From assembly GCA_023417775.1 (NCBI GenBank), contig JAEZEJ010000155.1, positions 1 through 10,425 of the forward strand: DNA of 10,425 bases. Direction: 5' to 3'. Below are positions 1 through 7,360 of the stretch, piece by piece (the first letter of the stretch is position 1; each line of letters opens with the position of its first letter). The DNA is from Actinomycetes bacterium. GTDB lineage: Bacteria > Actinomycetota > Actinomycetes > Propionibacteriales > Nocardioidaceae. Both the position numbers and the translations under genes were made by a program. Below the pieces are notes generated by a model that saw only the letters and a program-made list of their open reading frames with translations, did no database searches and was not told the origin of the DNA.

Positions 1-43
1 CCGCCCGCCCGGGCCCCCCCCCCCGCGGCCCCCCCCGCCCGCC
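1..43. other. A/T-free low-complexity G/C tract
   Basis: The first 43 bases contain only G and C, with C runs of 11 (14-24) and 8 (29-36). The tract lies immediately downstream of the ridA stop codon on the minus strand. Read on that strand it has G runs of 3, 8, 11, 3 and 3 with short spacers, which fits a simple G-quadruplex pattern. It could be a real structured 3' region of the ridA transcript, or a homopolymer artefact at a contig edge. The sequence alone does not decide. Confidence 0.5.
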
Positions 44-51
44 TGTCTTCA

Positions 52-456
52 TCAGTCGAGGACCGCCGTCGCGGTGAGCTCGATCAGCGCATCGGGATGG
101 CCGAGGGCGGCGACGCCGATCACGGCGAAGGCGGTGGAGCGCACCTTGAGCTCGGCGGCCGCCGCACCGTAGCCGGCGAAGGTCTCCTCCTGCGTGCGGG
201 GATCGAGGCCGACGATGTAGACGGTGATGTTGGCGAGATCGCTGGGCTGGCCCCCGGCTGCCTCGAGCGCGGTGACGAGATTGCGCAGGGCGAGCTCGGC
301 CTGCGCCCGATGATCGCCGGGCGAGGGGATGGCGCCGTCGATGTCATTGGCGATCTGCCCGCCGATGTGGATCAGCGTGGTGCCGGAGGCGATCGTGGCG
401 TGTGCGTAGCCGTGCGCCGGGGCCAGGCCCTCGGGCTTGACGCGTTCGATGGTCAT
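52..456 (-). CDS. RidA family reactive imine/enamine deaminase
   Basis: This 134-residue protein has the usual RidA (YjgF/YER057c/UK114) length. Family members form trimers that hydrolyse reactive imines and enamines to carbonyls plus ammonia in the cytoplasm. Visible landmarks are the N-terminal strand with HIGGQIAND (30-38), the helix with NLVTALEAAGG (59-69), and the C-terminal VRSTAF and LIELTATAV segments. R106 aligns with the catalytic arginine of archetypal RidA (Arg105 in E. coli), and E126 fits the conserved C-terminal glutamate, so the protein looks active. The start chosen is the ATG of MTIERVKPEG. An AAAGGA ribosome-binding site lies upstream (complement of 468-473), and the open frame further upstream only runs antisense into the SDR gene. 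It follows the SDR gene after 29 bases and is probably co-transcribed with it. RidA beside amine oxidases suggests removal of imine products. Family certain; substrate unknown. Confidence 0.93.
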   Translation of the reverse strand: MTIERVKPEGLAPAHGYAHATIASGTTLIHIGGQIANDIDGAIPSPGDHRAQAELALRNLVTALEAAGGQPSDLANITVYIVGLDPRTQEETFAGYGAAAAELKVRSTAFAVIGVAALGHPDALIELTATAVLD

Positions 457-485
457 GTCTGATGAGTCCTTTGCGGTGGTGAGGG

Positions 486-1268
<783 letters not shown>

Positions 1269-1535
1269 GGCCGATGTGGTCCTTCCGAGGTTCACTCCGT
1301 TGGAGGCGCCTGAGCGGCGCTCACCGCGAGTCTCGATCGAGAGCAGGCCCGAACACGGCTCCTGTGGCGAAGATGCACCCACCTGGGCGGTGGGCTCCGC
1401 CGGCGCGGTGTGCCACTCGAATCCCCCACTCGGGCCTCGTCCGCCGCGAGATGGCGCGAACGCGGCCGCGGAGGGTCTTGAATGACCGTGCAAGGGTTCG
1501 TCCCTCACTCACTACTCGACAATGGAGGTGGCGCG
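1269..1535. promoter_or_regulatory. Divergent intergenic region with several palindromes
   Basis: This 267-base gap separates the minus-strand SDR-ridA pair from the plus-strand amine oxidase pair, so it must hold promoters for both. Visible symmetric elements are AGGCGCCT (1304-1311), TGAGCGGCGCTCA (1311-1323, odd centre), the perfect 12-bp palindrome TCTCGATCGAGA (1331-1342), and CCCACC-5-GGTGGG (1378-1394). I could not identify convincing -35/-10 pairs. The palindromes are operator candidates only. Short palindromes are common in GC-rich DNA. Confidence 0.45.
1524..1528 (+). promoter_or_regulatory. Ribosome binding site that decides the GTG start of amine oxidase 1
   Basis: GGAGG lies 7 bases before GTG 1536. 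A competing GGAGGG (1470-1475) lies 6 bases before the in-frame ATG 1482. The 18 codons between the two starts use several A/T-ending codons (CAA, TCA, CTA, AAT, GGA), unlike the gene body. This favours the GTG. Confidence 0.55.
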
Positions 1536-2858
1536 GTGCAGTTCCTCGAGGACACGCCCGTGATCGTGATCGGGGCCGGGCTCGCGGGCCTGACCGCGGC
1601 GTGGAGGCTGCGGCAGGAGGGGCGAGAGGTGATCGTCCTCGAGGCCTCCGAACGGCTCGGCGGACGCGCCATCCAGTCCGTCCAGGACTGGGAGGGCGGA
1701 CAGTATGCCGACCTCGGCGGCGAGCTCATCGATACCAGCTATCACGCCCTTCGTGCCCTGTGCTCGCAGGTCGGTGCCGAACTGGGCGAGCCGCAGGTCT
1801 ACGGCTCGCCGCAGGAGGGCGATGCGACGCTGATGGAGGCGTACCTGCGGGTCGCCCGCTTCGTCGTGGGAGAACGGGTGCTCAGCCGAGAGGAAGGCGA
1901 TGAGATCGGTGCGGAGCTGCGCACCGCCGCGCAGACCTATGTGCCACACCCCGGTGAGATCGTCGAGCAGTGGATCCGGCGTGCCCGGTTGTCCGATGAT
2001 GCCGCCTCGGTCTCCCGCGCGCTGGCCAGGTTCTTCGCCCAGCTCGATCCGTGGGACTGCGATGTCCACTTCATCGTCGGTGCGCACGGGGGCACCTTCC
2101 AGCGTGTTCGCGGGGGTACGAACTCACTCCTGCACGCCCTCGCCCTGGAGCTGGACATCCGGCTCGGCGACCCCGTCGTCCGGGTCGAGCGCGGGCGCAC
2201 CGCGCGTGTCACCACGGCCTCCGGTGCGTGGTTCCCGGCGCGCGAGGTCATCTGCGCGGTCGGCCCCTACGCGGTCTCGACCATCGGCTTCGATCCGCCG
2301 CTCTCCGATGAGCGGATCACCACCGCCACCTCCCTGCTTCCCGCGATGGCCGGCAAGGTGATCGCCCAGTATGCCGAGGGGGACGCCGTCCGCGAGGGGT
2401 TCGGATCCCTGGTGTGCACCGACGGGGTGATCGACGCCGCGTGGGTGAGCGTCGCCTATGAGCCCGGCTCACCCGCGATCGTCACGTCCTTCTTCGCCGG
2501 TGCGGAGCGAGGGCTCATGACCGATCCGGAGGCCGCCTATGCCGCCCTGGACGAACTGGTGGAGCGCATCGTCGGCGGTCCGGTCACCCGGCTCGGCGGC
2601 GAGATCAAGAACTGGTGGGCCGATCCGCTCGCCCTCGGTGTGACCGTCGCCCCCGCGGAGGGAACACGAGCCACCGTGGCAGCGATCCTCGGCGGTGAGG
2701 AACCCGGGCTTCATTTCGCGGGCGACTACACCGACGGCCCGATGGCCGGAACGCTCGAAGGGGCTGTCAGGTCCGGACTCCGCGCTGCCGACGAGGTGGT
2801 ACGCACCGCCGGGGTCTTCCACACCGATCACGTGACCGAAAGGCTGTCGCTGTCATGA
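1536..2858 (+). CDS. FAD-dependent amine oxidase family protein (first of a pair)
   Basis: A 440-residue flavoprotein of the monoamine/polyamine oxidase fold (NAD(P)-binding Rossmann-like plus amino-oxidase domain). Such enzymes oxidise C-N bonds, passing electrons to FAD and usually then to oxygen. The dinucleotide motif GAGLAG is at 13-18, with E36 ending the second strand to bind the ADP ribose. LGGR (41-44) completes the N-terminal FAD signature. The C-terminal FAD segment is GLHFAGDYTDGPMAGTLEGA (391-410). K274 in AGKVIAQY matches the conserved lysine near the flavin N5 in this family. No covalent-FAD cysteine motif is obvious. GTG 1536 was chosen for its GGAGG site and codon use; ATG 1482 would add 18 residues. 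Its stop overlaps the next oxidase gene (ATGA), so the two are translationally coupled. The substrate is an amine by family; identity unknown. Confidence 0.9.
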   Translation: MQFLEDTPVIVIGAGLAGLTAAWRLRQEGREVIVLEASERLGGRAIQSVQDWEGGQYADLGGELIDTSYHALRALCSQVGAELGEPQVYGSPQEGDATLMEAYLRVARFVVGERVLSREEGDEIGAELRTAAQTYVPHPGEIVEQWIRRARLSDDAASVSRALARFFAQLDPWDCDVHFIVGAHGGTFQRVRGGTNSLLHALALELDIRLGDPVVRVERGRTARVTTASGAWFPAREVICAVGPYAVSTIGFDPPLSDERITTATSLLPAMAGKVIAQYAEGDAVREGFGSLVCTDGVIDAAWVSVAYEPGSPAIVTSFFAGAERGLMTDPEAAYAALDELVERIVGGPVTRLGGEIKNWWADPLALGVTVAPAEGTRATVAAILGGEEPGLHFAGDYTDGPMAGTLEGAVRSGLRAADEVVRTAGVFHTDHVTERLSLS

Positions 2859-4144
2859 CCACCGCCATCATCGGAGCGGGCATCGCCGGCCTCTTCGCCG
2901 CCCGTCGGCTCGCGGCCGCCGGAGAGGATGTCGTCCTGCTCGAAGCGACCGAGTACCTCGGAGGCCGCACGCGAGGCGACCGTGAGTCGTTGCGCCACGG
3001 TGCCGTCGCCGATCTCGGCGCGTCCTGGCTGGACCGTGGGCAGGACCGGCTCCTGGCCTTCTGCCTCGAGAACGACATCAAGCTGTCCGCCGAGGTCGCG
3101 ATGTACCCGAAGGGGCCCGGGGGACGCTACAGCGGTGCGTCGATCCTGCTCGGCAAGGTCGTGGTGGACGGCAAGGCGGTGGGCGAGGCCGAGCGCGAGC
3201 GCCTCGCGGCCGAGGTCGCCGAGGCGCTGGTGGCGTCCCCACCCGGATCGGCGGAGACGGTCGTCGCCTGGGGGCGGCGCGTCGGGCTCTCCCCGGCCGC
3301 ATTCGCGGCGTACACGATGCAGACGGGTTTCAACCCGGTGCAGCGGCCGGCCGTCACCTCGTCCTGGCACGTGCACCCCGGCGACATCGGCCGGCTGTGC
3401 TGGCTGCTCGACGGCAGCACGGATGTCATCGCGCACCGAGCTGCCGAGGGGCTCGACATCCGTTACTCGGAGCCCGTCCGGCTGATCTCGCGGATCAGAG
3501 GCGGATACCGGCTCACGACCGATCACGGGGAGTTCACGGCCGACGACGTCGTCGTGACCGCCTCGGTCCACGCCACCCGGAGGATCGGCTTCGAACCGGT
3601 CCTCCCGGAGTGGAAGCGCGAGGCGCTCCTGCAGTCGCCGATGACCCAAGGGGGGAAGATCGTCGGCCAGTATCGAGACGGTCAGCGGATCTGGGACGCG
3701 GCGGGGCCGTCGGTGCTGACCGACACCACCGCGGCGATGTTCTGGCTCAAGCGCACCGGCGAGGACACGGTGACCGTGCTGGGCACGATGCCCGACACCG
3801 GCGACGGTCTCCTCGACGATCATGAGGCGGCGCTCTCGCTGCTCGACCGGCAGGTCGAGGCGGCCGCCGGCCTGACGCCGGTGCGCATCGGCGGCATCGT
3901 GCAGAACTGGACGCGCGAAGAGTTCTTCGGAGGAGTCGTGAGCTCCCAGGCGGGAGGCGTCGCACGCCGGGTCGTGATGGCGGCGCCGGTCGGCGGCATC
4001 CATTTCGCGGGGGAGGCGACCGGAGCGAAATGGGCGACGGCGATGGAGGGTGCGGCCCGCTCCGGTGAACGCGCGGCCGACGAGATCCTGCAGAAGCGCC
4101 GGGCGCGTCCCGGCGCGGCCCGTGGGATGTCGGCCGACCTCTAG
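2855..4144 (+). CDS. FAD-dependent amine oxidase family protein (second of a pair)
   Basis: A 429-residue paralogue of the preceding oxidase. It has GAGIAG at 7-12, E30 for ribose binding, LGGR at 35-38, K268 in GGKIVGQY (the putative flavin-proximal lysine), and a C-terminal FAD segment GIHFAGEATGAKWATAMEGA (381-400). The start ATG overlaps the upstream TGA as ATGA. Only a weak AAAGG lies upstream, so translation probably depends on the first gene. Both copies keep all visible FAD-binding features, so neither looks like a dead subunit. They may form a heteromer or act on successive substrates (inference). The tail after about residue 412 is basic and probably disordered. The amino-oxidase family call is firm; the substrate is not predictable. 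Confidence 0.9.
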   Translation: MTTAIIGAGIAGLFAARRLAAAGEDVVLLEATEYLGGRTRGDRESLRHGAVADLGASWLDRGQDRLLAFCLENDIKLSAEVAMYPKGPGGRYSGASILLGKVVVDGKAVGEAERERLAAEVAEALVASPPGSAETVVAWGRRVGLSPAAFAAYTMQTGFNPVQRPAVTSSWHVHPGDIGRLCWLLDGSTDVIAHRAAEGLDIRYSEPVRLISRIRGGYRLTTDHGEFTADDVVVTASVHATRRIGFEPVLPEWKREALLQSPMTQGGKIVGQYRDGQRIWDAAGPSVLTDTTAAMFWLKRTGEDTVTVLGTMPDTGDGLLDDHEAALSLLDRQVEAAAGLTPVRIGGIVQNWTREEFFGGVVSSQAGGVARRVVMAAPVGGIHFAGEATGAKWATAMEGAARSGERAADEILQKRRARPGAARGMSADL

Positions 4145-4289
4145 GGCGACTCGCCCACGTCAGCCGCGTACGGACGAGGTGCGTCCACGGCAGCCAGCAC
4201 GACCACGGAACCACATCCTGCGTCCGGGACCGATCGGCCATCGCAGGGGACCTCGAGGGCACGCCATCGTGGAGAGGAGCGAGTGGATC
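4145..4289. other. Intergenic region between amine oxidase 2 and the DMT permease leader
   Basis: No gene was recognised here. Directly at the oxidase stop codon is a small inverted repeat GGGCG-act-CGCCC (4144-4156) without a T-tract, too weak to call a terminator. A purine-rich ribosome-binding site GGAGAGGAG (4271-4279) ends the region. It could serve either GTG 4283 (permease frame) or ATG 4290 (short upstream ORF). Readthrough from the oxidase operon is possible. Confidence 0.4.
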
Positions 4290-4391
4290 ATGTTCGCCGG
4301 GCCGTCCGTCCAGGACGCCGTCACACTCGCGGTCCGGCGGAGACGCTCGACACGGCGATGGACTCGCGCGCACGGCAGCCGCATGCCATGA
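4290..4391 (+). CDS. Possible 33-codon upstream ORF coupled to the DMT permease
   Basis: This short open frame begins at ATG 4290, 10 bases after GGAGAGGAG, and ends with TGA 4389-4391, which overlaps the ATG 4388 of the permease as ATGA. Its first 15 codons nearly all end in G or C, as in real genes here; the later half is Arg-rich and less typical. It has no recognisable domain. If translated, it could deliver ribosomes to the permease start, which has no ribosome-binding site of its own. Alternatives are a chance frame, or the true permease N-terminus read through GTG 4283. Low to moderate confidence. Confidence 0.3.
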   Translation: MFAGPSVQDAVTLAVRRRRSTRRWTRAHGSRMP

Positions 4392-5326
4392 GCGGGGCGC
4401 GGGACACCTGGGTGGGGGTCGCCCTCGTGATGGTCTCGACGGCGATCTTCGGATCCATCCCCGCGGTCGTCACCTTCCTCCGTGACGACATGCCCTTGGT
4501 CGAGGTGCTGACGTATCGGGGGCTGCTCGCCGGGGCGATGCTCTTCGTCCTGTCGATGCTCGTCGACCGCGTCGGGGTGCGTCGGGGACGGGCTCGACCC
4601 GTCCTGCGCGGCTACCGGTGGCGTCGCCGCAACGCCGGACTCATCGTCGGCGTGCTGCTCTATGCCCCTCAGCTGATGCTCTTCTACACGGCCTTCGACT
4701 ACATCGAGACCTCCCTGGCAGTCGCCCTGGGATACATCTACCCGACGATCGTCCTGTTCCTGGTCGCCATCCGCGGAGGACGTCCGCCTTCGCCACGCGA
4801 GCTCGGTCTCGCGTTCATGGCGCTCGCCGGCATCGTCGCCCTCACGAATCCGGTCTCGGGCGCGATGGTCGATGTGGTCGGCATCGTCCTGGTGTTCGTG
4901 GCGGCGGTCTTCTACGCGCTGTACGTGGTGGTGGCGGGGGATCTCGTCGCCGACCTGCCGCCGCTGCGGGTGGGCGGTCAGGTGTCGGTCGGCGTGGGCC
5001 TCGCGACAGCGGGATACGGGATGCTCGGCGGCACCCTGGGTCTGCCGACGGCCGCGTCGGCATGGCTCATGCTGCTGGTCCAGGCCGGGATGCTCACCGC
5101 GGCGGTGGCGACCTACTATCTCGGCCTGGTCCGCCTCGGCGCCAGCACGACCTCGCTCATCGACTGTGCTCAACCGCTCTTCGCCGTGGTGGTCGGATCC
5201 TGGCTCCTGGCCGAGCAGCTGGTGGCGCTGCAGTTCATCGGCCTGGCCCTGGTCACGCTGTCCGTGGCGCTCACCACGGCGCTCGCCCATCGTCGTCTCG
5301 CCATGCCCTTCGCCGACCCGCCCTGA
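4388..5326 (+). CDS. EamA/DMT family transporter
   Basis: A 312-residue integral membrane protein of the drug/metabolite transporter superfamily, made of two EamA repeats (roughly 10-155 and 165-300) with about ten hydrophobic helices. The end of each repeat shows the usual pattern: SLAVALGYIYPTIVLFLVAI (109-128), and SLIDCAQPLFAVVVGSWLLA (256-275) followed by E276. Members export or import amino acids, nucleotides or other small metabolites across the inner membrane. ATG 4388 was chosen because the first helix then starts near residue 8 and the length is normal. GTG 4283 and ATG 4358 are in-frame alternatives giving an Arg-rich tail of up to 35 extra residues; the first codons of that tail are poor in G/C third positions. 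It sits downstream of the amine oxidases and convergent to the saccharopine dehydrogenase-like gene. It may export a product or toxic intermediate (inference). Confidence 0.88.
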   Translation: MSGARDTWVGVALVMVSTAIFGSIPAVVTFLRDDMPLVEVLTYRGLLAGAMLFVLSMLVDRVGVRRGRARPVLRGYRWRRRNAGLIVGVLLYAPQLMLFYTAFDYIETSLAVALGYIYPTIVLFLVAIRGGRPPSPRELGLAFMALAGIVALTNPVSGAMVDVVGIVLVFVAAVFYALYVVVAGDLVADLPPLRVGGQVSVGVGLATAGYGMLGGTLGLPTAASAWLMLLVQAGMLTAAVATYYLGLVRLGASTTSLIDCAQPLFAVVVGSWLLAEQLVALQFIGLALVTLSVALTTALAHRRLAMPFADPP

Positions 5327-5334
5327 CACGACCG

Positions 5335-5378
5335 TGCCCCGTGCAGGAGTCCCGGGAGGGACCGACCTGCACGGGGCA
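5335..5378. terminator. Two-part hairpin, likely bidirectional terminator
   Basis: A perfect 13-bp inverted repeat pairs TGCCCCGTGCAGG (5335-5347) with CCTGCACGGGGCA (5366-5378). Inside it, GTCCC (5349-5353) pairs with GGGAC (5358-5362) around a GGGA loop. It lies 8 bases after the permease stop and 34 bases after the end of the convergent minus-strand gene. No T-tract follows on either side, as is common for actinobacterial terminators. Confidence 0.82.
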
Positions 5379-5412
5379 TCGGCGTCGCGGCATCAACCGG
5401 CGTGGCCCCGCG

Positions 5413-6564
5413 TCACATCGCCTCGATGGACACCTCGAGCCGAGGCTTGCCGTCGAGGTCGGCCGCGAAGGGCTCCAGCCGCTCGAAGAAGATGCCCGGA
5501 TCGAGTGCCCCTTCGGGAGCATGCACACCCGTGTTCAGCGCCTCACCGCGTGCGAGCATGCCGGCGGCGATCGCGAGAGGAACGCAGGTGATCTCGCCCA
5601 TCTCTCCCTCGGGCAGCACGTGGGACATCACCGCGACTCGCGTCGCGGCACCGTCCTTGGTGCCCTCGGCGTAGGCGAAGACGCCGGGGAAGGCCGGGAT
5701 CTCGCCGGCCTCCGGCCAGCGGCGACCGGGGGACAGCAGGAACTCCTTGCTGCCCTGGGCGACATCGATCTCGCCGTCGCGCACGCGGTCGCGCACCGCG
5801 CGAGCCGCCTCGATCAGTCCCGGCCGGGCGAACATGATGTTGTACGAGTTGGTGATGTCGGGGAAGGCGCGGGGGAGCGTGATGGGCTCGGGGTGCCCAC
5901 AGGTCCACACCTGGCCCGGTCCGATCCCGGGGTAGACGATCTCGAAGGTCTCCAAGGCCTCCGCCATCTCATAGCGACCGTCGCGCCACAGGCGGATCGG
6001 CTCGGCGAGGTTGTGGATCCAGTGGTCGATCGCGGCACTCGGCTGCGCCTCCTCCGGAGTCGCCGGCACGGGGGGAACGCCGGAGCCTCCCCGCCAGACG
6101 GTGTGGAGGCTCTCGACCGTGTCCAGCTCGGCATGGGCCGCCGAGGCGAGCAGATTCGAGATGCCCGGGGAGGCGCCGATACCGATGACCGCCGTGATGC
6201 CGGCATCACGTGCGGCCTCGTCGAGGTCGAGCATCGCCAGGGTGGGCTCCCAATCATCGGCGATATCGGCATAGTGCTTCCCGGCCGCGATCGCGGCCTC
6301 CAGCACCGGAGGACCGTAGAGATAGAACGGGCCCACGGTGTTGAGGACGATGTCGGCCTTCGAGACCGCGTCCAGGAGGGAGTCCTTGTCGGTGATGTCG
6401 AGCGAGATGGCGGAGGCCTTCGAGCCGATCTTGTCGGCCAGTGCCCGGGCGCGATCGATATCTCGGTCGGCGATGATGACCTGGGTGACGACAGGGTCGA
6501 TGGCTACGGTCTCGCAGGCCACCTGTCCCATGTCCCCGGCGCCGCCGACGACGATGATCTTCAT
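5413..6564 (-). CDS. Saccharopine dehydrogenase-like NAD(P)-binding oxidoreductase
   Basis: A 383-residue member of the saccharopine dehydrogenase/carboxynorspermidine synthase family (Lys9-like). These enzymes make or break secondary-amine links between an amine and an oxo compound using NAD(P)H. The N-terminal Rossmann motif GGAGDMG is at 7-13, with D33 ending the second strand (IIADRD). Family segments NTVGPFYLYG (75-84), AAGKHYADIADD (93-104) and GIGASPGISN (128-137) are intact. The C-terminal TGVHAPEGALDPGIFF (345-360) resembles the closing segment of carboxynorspermidine synthase-like proteins. The start has AAGGAG (complement of 6572-6577) 7 bases upstream. A 20-bp palindrome lies 41-60 bases upstream of the start. 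It is downstream of tetR on the same strand and ends at a shared terminator. No carboxynorspermidine decarboxylase gene is present in the window. Family firm; reaction direction and substrate open. Confidence 0.88.
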   Translation of the reverse strand: MKIIVVGGAGDMGQVACETVAIDPVVTQVIIADRDIDRARALADKIGSKASAISLDITDKDSLLDAVSKADIVLNTVGPFYLYGPPVLEAAIAAGKHYADIADDWEPTLAMLDLDEAARDAGITAVIGIGASPGISNLLASAAHAELDTVESLHTVWRGGSGVPPVPATPEEAQPSAAIDHWIHNLAEPIRLWRDGRYEMAEALETFEIVYPGIGPGQVWTCGHPEPITLPRAFPDITNSYNIMFARPGLIEAARAVRDRVRDGEIDVAQGSKEFLLSPGRRWPEAGEIPAFPGVFAYAEGTKDGAATRVAVMSHVLPEGEMGEITCVPLAIAAGMLARGEALNTGVHAPEGALDPGIFFERLEPFAADLDGKPRLEVSIEAM

Positions 6565-6604
6565 GGGTGCTCTCCTTCGGTGTGCGGTGCCCCGCGCCGT
6601 GATG

Positions 6605-6624
6605 CGACCATCGGCCGCTGGTCG
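6605..6624. promoter_or_regulatory. Near-perfect 20-bp palindrome, candidate TetR operator
   Basis: CGACCATCGGCCGCTGGTCG matches its own reverse complement at 18 of 20 positions; only the pair at positions 7 and 14 differs. It lies 41 to 60 bases upstream of the saccharopine dehydrogenase-like start and downstream of tetR. On the minus strand a CTGACG element (6637 to 6632), resembling a -35 box, precedes it. Size and symmetry fit TetR-family operators. Which regulator binds is inference. Confidence 0.6.
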
Positions 6625-6703
6625 GGGATGACGTCAGCACATCGCAGAGAGAGGCGAGATCAGGGGTTCCGGCGGGGATCGAGCCCGATCGGGGGAGTGC
6701 GGT

Positions 6704-6721
6704 CGGCTCCGCCGCGAGCCG
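6704..6721 (-). terminator. Weak hairpin downstream of tetR
   Basis: CGGCTC (6704-6709) and GAGCCG (6716-6721) form a 6-bp stem with a 6-base loop, 12 bases after the tetR stop codon on the minus strand. A further palindrome CCCGATCGGG (6684-6693) follows. There is no T-tract. It could separate tetR transcription from the next gene, but short GC stems are frequent here. Confidence 0.3.
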
Positions 6722-6733
6722 GGCCCGGCAGGG

Positions 6734-7354
6734 TCACCTCTCGGTGGCCATGCGCAGCGCGAGCTCGGCGTAGTACTCGCCCACCTGCTCCGCGTCGAGG
6801 CGCCCGTGGTCGCGGAACCAGGTGAAGACGTACTCGCACATGTTCGAGATGGCGAAGGAGGTGACCGCCAGATTCTCGATGACGAAGGAACCCTCGTCGA
6901 CTCCCTGTCGGAGGATCCCCCTCAACAGATTGACATAGGGCTTGCCGGTCTGGATCAGCTCTCGCTGGTCCTCGGGGCTCAGCGAGGAGGCGAGGCTCGC
7001 ATAGCCGAAATTGCTTCGGGCATCGGGCGAGGTCAGCTGCATGGCCGCATAGGCCTGCACATAGTCGGCCAGACGTTCCTCGGCGGTGCCGTCGCCCACT
7101 GCGGCGGCGAGGTCGGCATAGGAGTTCAGATAGACCGCGTGGAGGACCTCGCGGAGGAGGTCGAGCTTCGAGGGGAAGTGCCAGTAGATATTGGCCGGCG
7201 TCATGCCCGCTTCCTTGGCGATCTTCGTGATCGAGGTGCCCTCATAGCCGAACTGCCGGAAGAAGCGCGTGGCCGCTGCCAGGATCCGTTCCCGCGCGGG
7301 GCTTTCCTCATCGACGAGAGCGGCCGATCCGACGGCTCGGGGAGTGCTGACCAT
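6734..7354 (-). CDS. TetR/AcrR family transcriptional regulator
   Basis: A 206-residue one-domain-plus-ligand-pocket repressor type. The N-terminal DNA-binding domain is clear: helix 1 around RERILAAATRFFRQFGYEGT (21-40), then the helix-turn-helix SITKIAKEAGMTPANIYWHF (41-60) and PSKLDLL (61-67). The C-terminal half is a helical ligand-binding and dimerisation domain with NMCEYVFTWFRDHGRLDAEQ (171-190), a pattern common in TetR proteins that sense small metabolites. The start at ATG 7354 has no ribosome-binding site, but TAGGCT lies 6 bases before it, consistent with a leaderless transcript. It is divergent from the ABC importer genes and upstream of the saccharopine dehydrogenase-like gene on the same strand, so it most likely controls these neighbours and itself. 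The inducer is unknown; an imported amine or a pathway intermediate is a natural guess. Confidence 0.93.
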   Translation of the reverse strand: MVSTPRAVGSAALVDEESPARERILAAATRFFRQFGYEGTSITKIAKEAGMTPANIYWHFPSKLDLLREVLHAVYLNSYADLAAAVGDGTAEERLADYVQAYAAMQLTSPDARSNFGYASLASSLSPEDQRELIQTGKPYVNLLRGILRQGVDEGSFVIENLAVTSFAISNMCEYVFTWFRDHGRLDAEQVGEYYAELALRMATER

Positions 7355-7360
7355 TCGGCG

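Noticed and set aside
97..462. Plus-strand open frame opposite ridA
   Set aside because: It is antisense to a clear RidA gene, and its translation is low-complexity Gly/Asp/Arg with no family features. It is a GC-rich shadow.
1500..1508. GTCCCTCAC shared with 7477-7485, a possible common promoter element for the oxidase and ABC operons
   Set aside because: A single 9-base match between two gaps of over 200 GC-rich bases is expected by chance fairly often, and the flanks do not align.
2828..4003. Long minus-strand open frame (391 codons) opposite amine oxidase 2
   Set aside because: Its translation is Arg/His/Asp-rich without domains, while the plus strand encodes an intact FAD oxidase with all motifs.
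4144..4156. GGGCG-act-CGCCC hairpin at the end of amine oxidase 2 as a terminator
   Set aside because: Only a 5-bp stem with a 3-base loop overlapping the stop codon, and no T-tract. Too weak in GC-rich DNA.
6629..6636. TGACGTCA palindrome upstream of the saccharopine dehydrogenase-like gene
   Set aside because: An 8-base palindrome alone is common. The nearby 20-bp palindrome is the better operator candidate.
4618..6825. 735-codon plus-strand open frame spanning the permease, terminator and saccharopine dehydrogenase-like gene
   Set aside because: It crosses a strong terminator and runs antisense to a gene with clear motifs. The product is compositionally biased. High GC removes stop codons.
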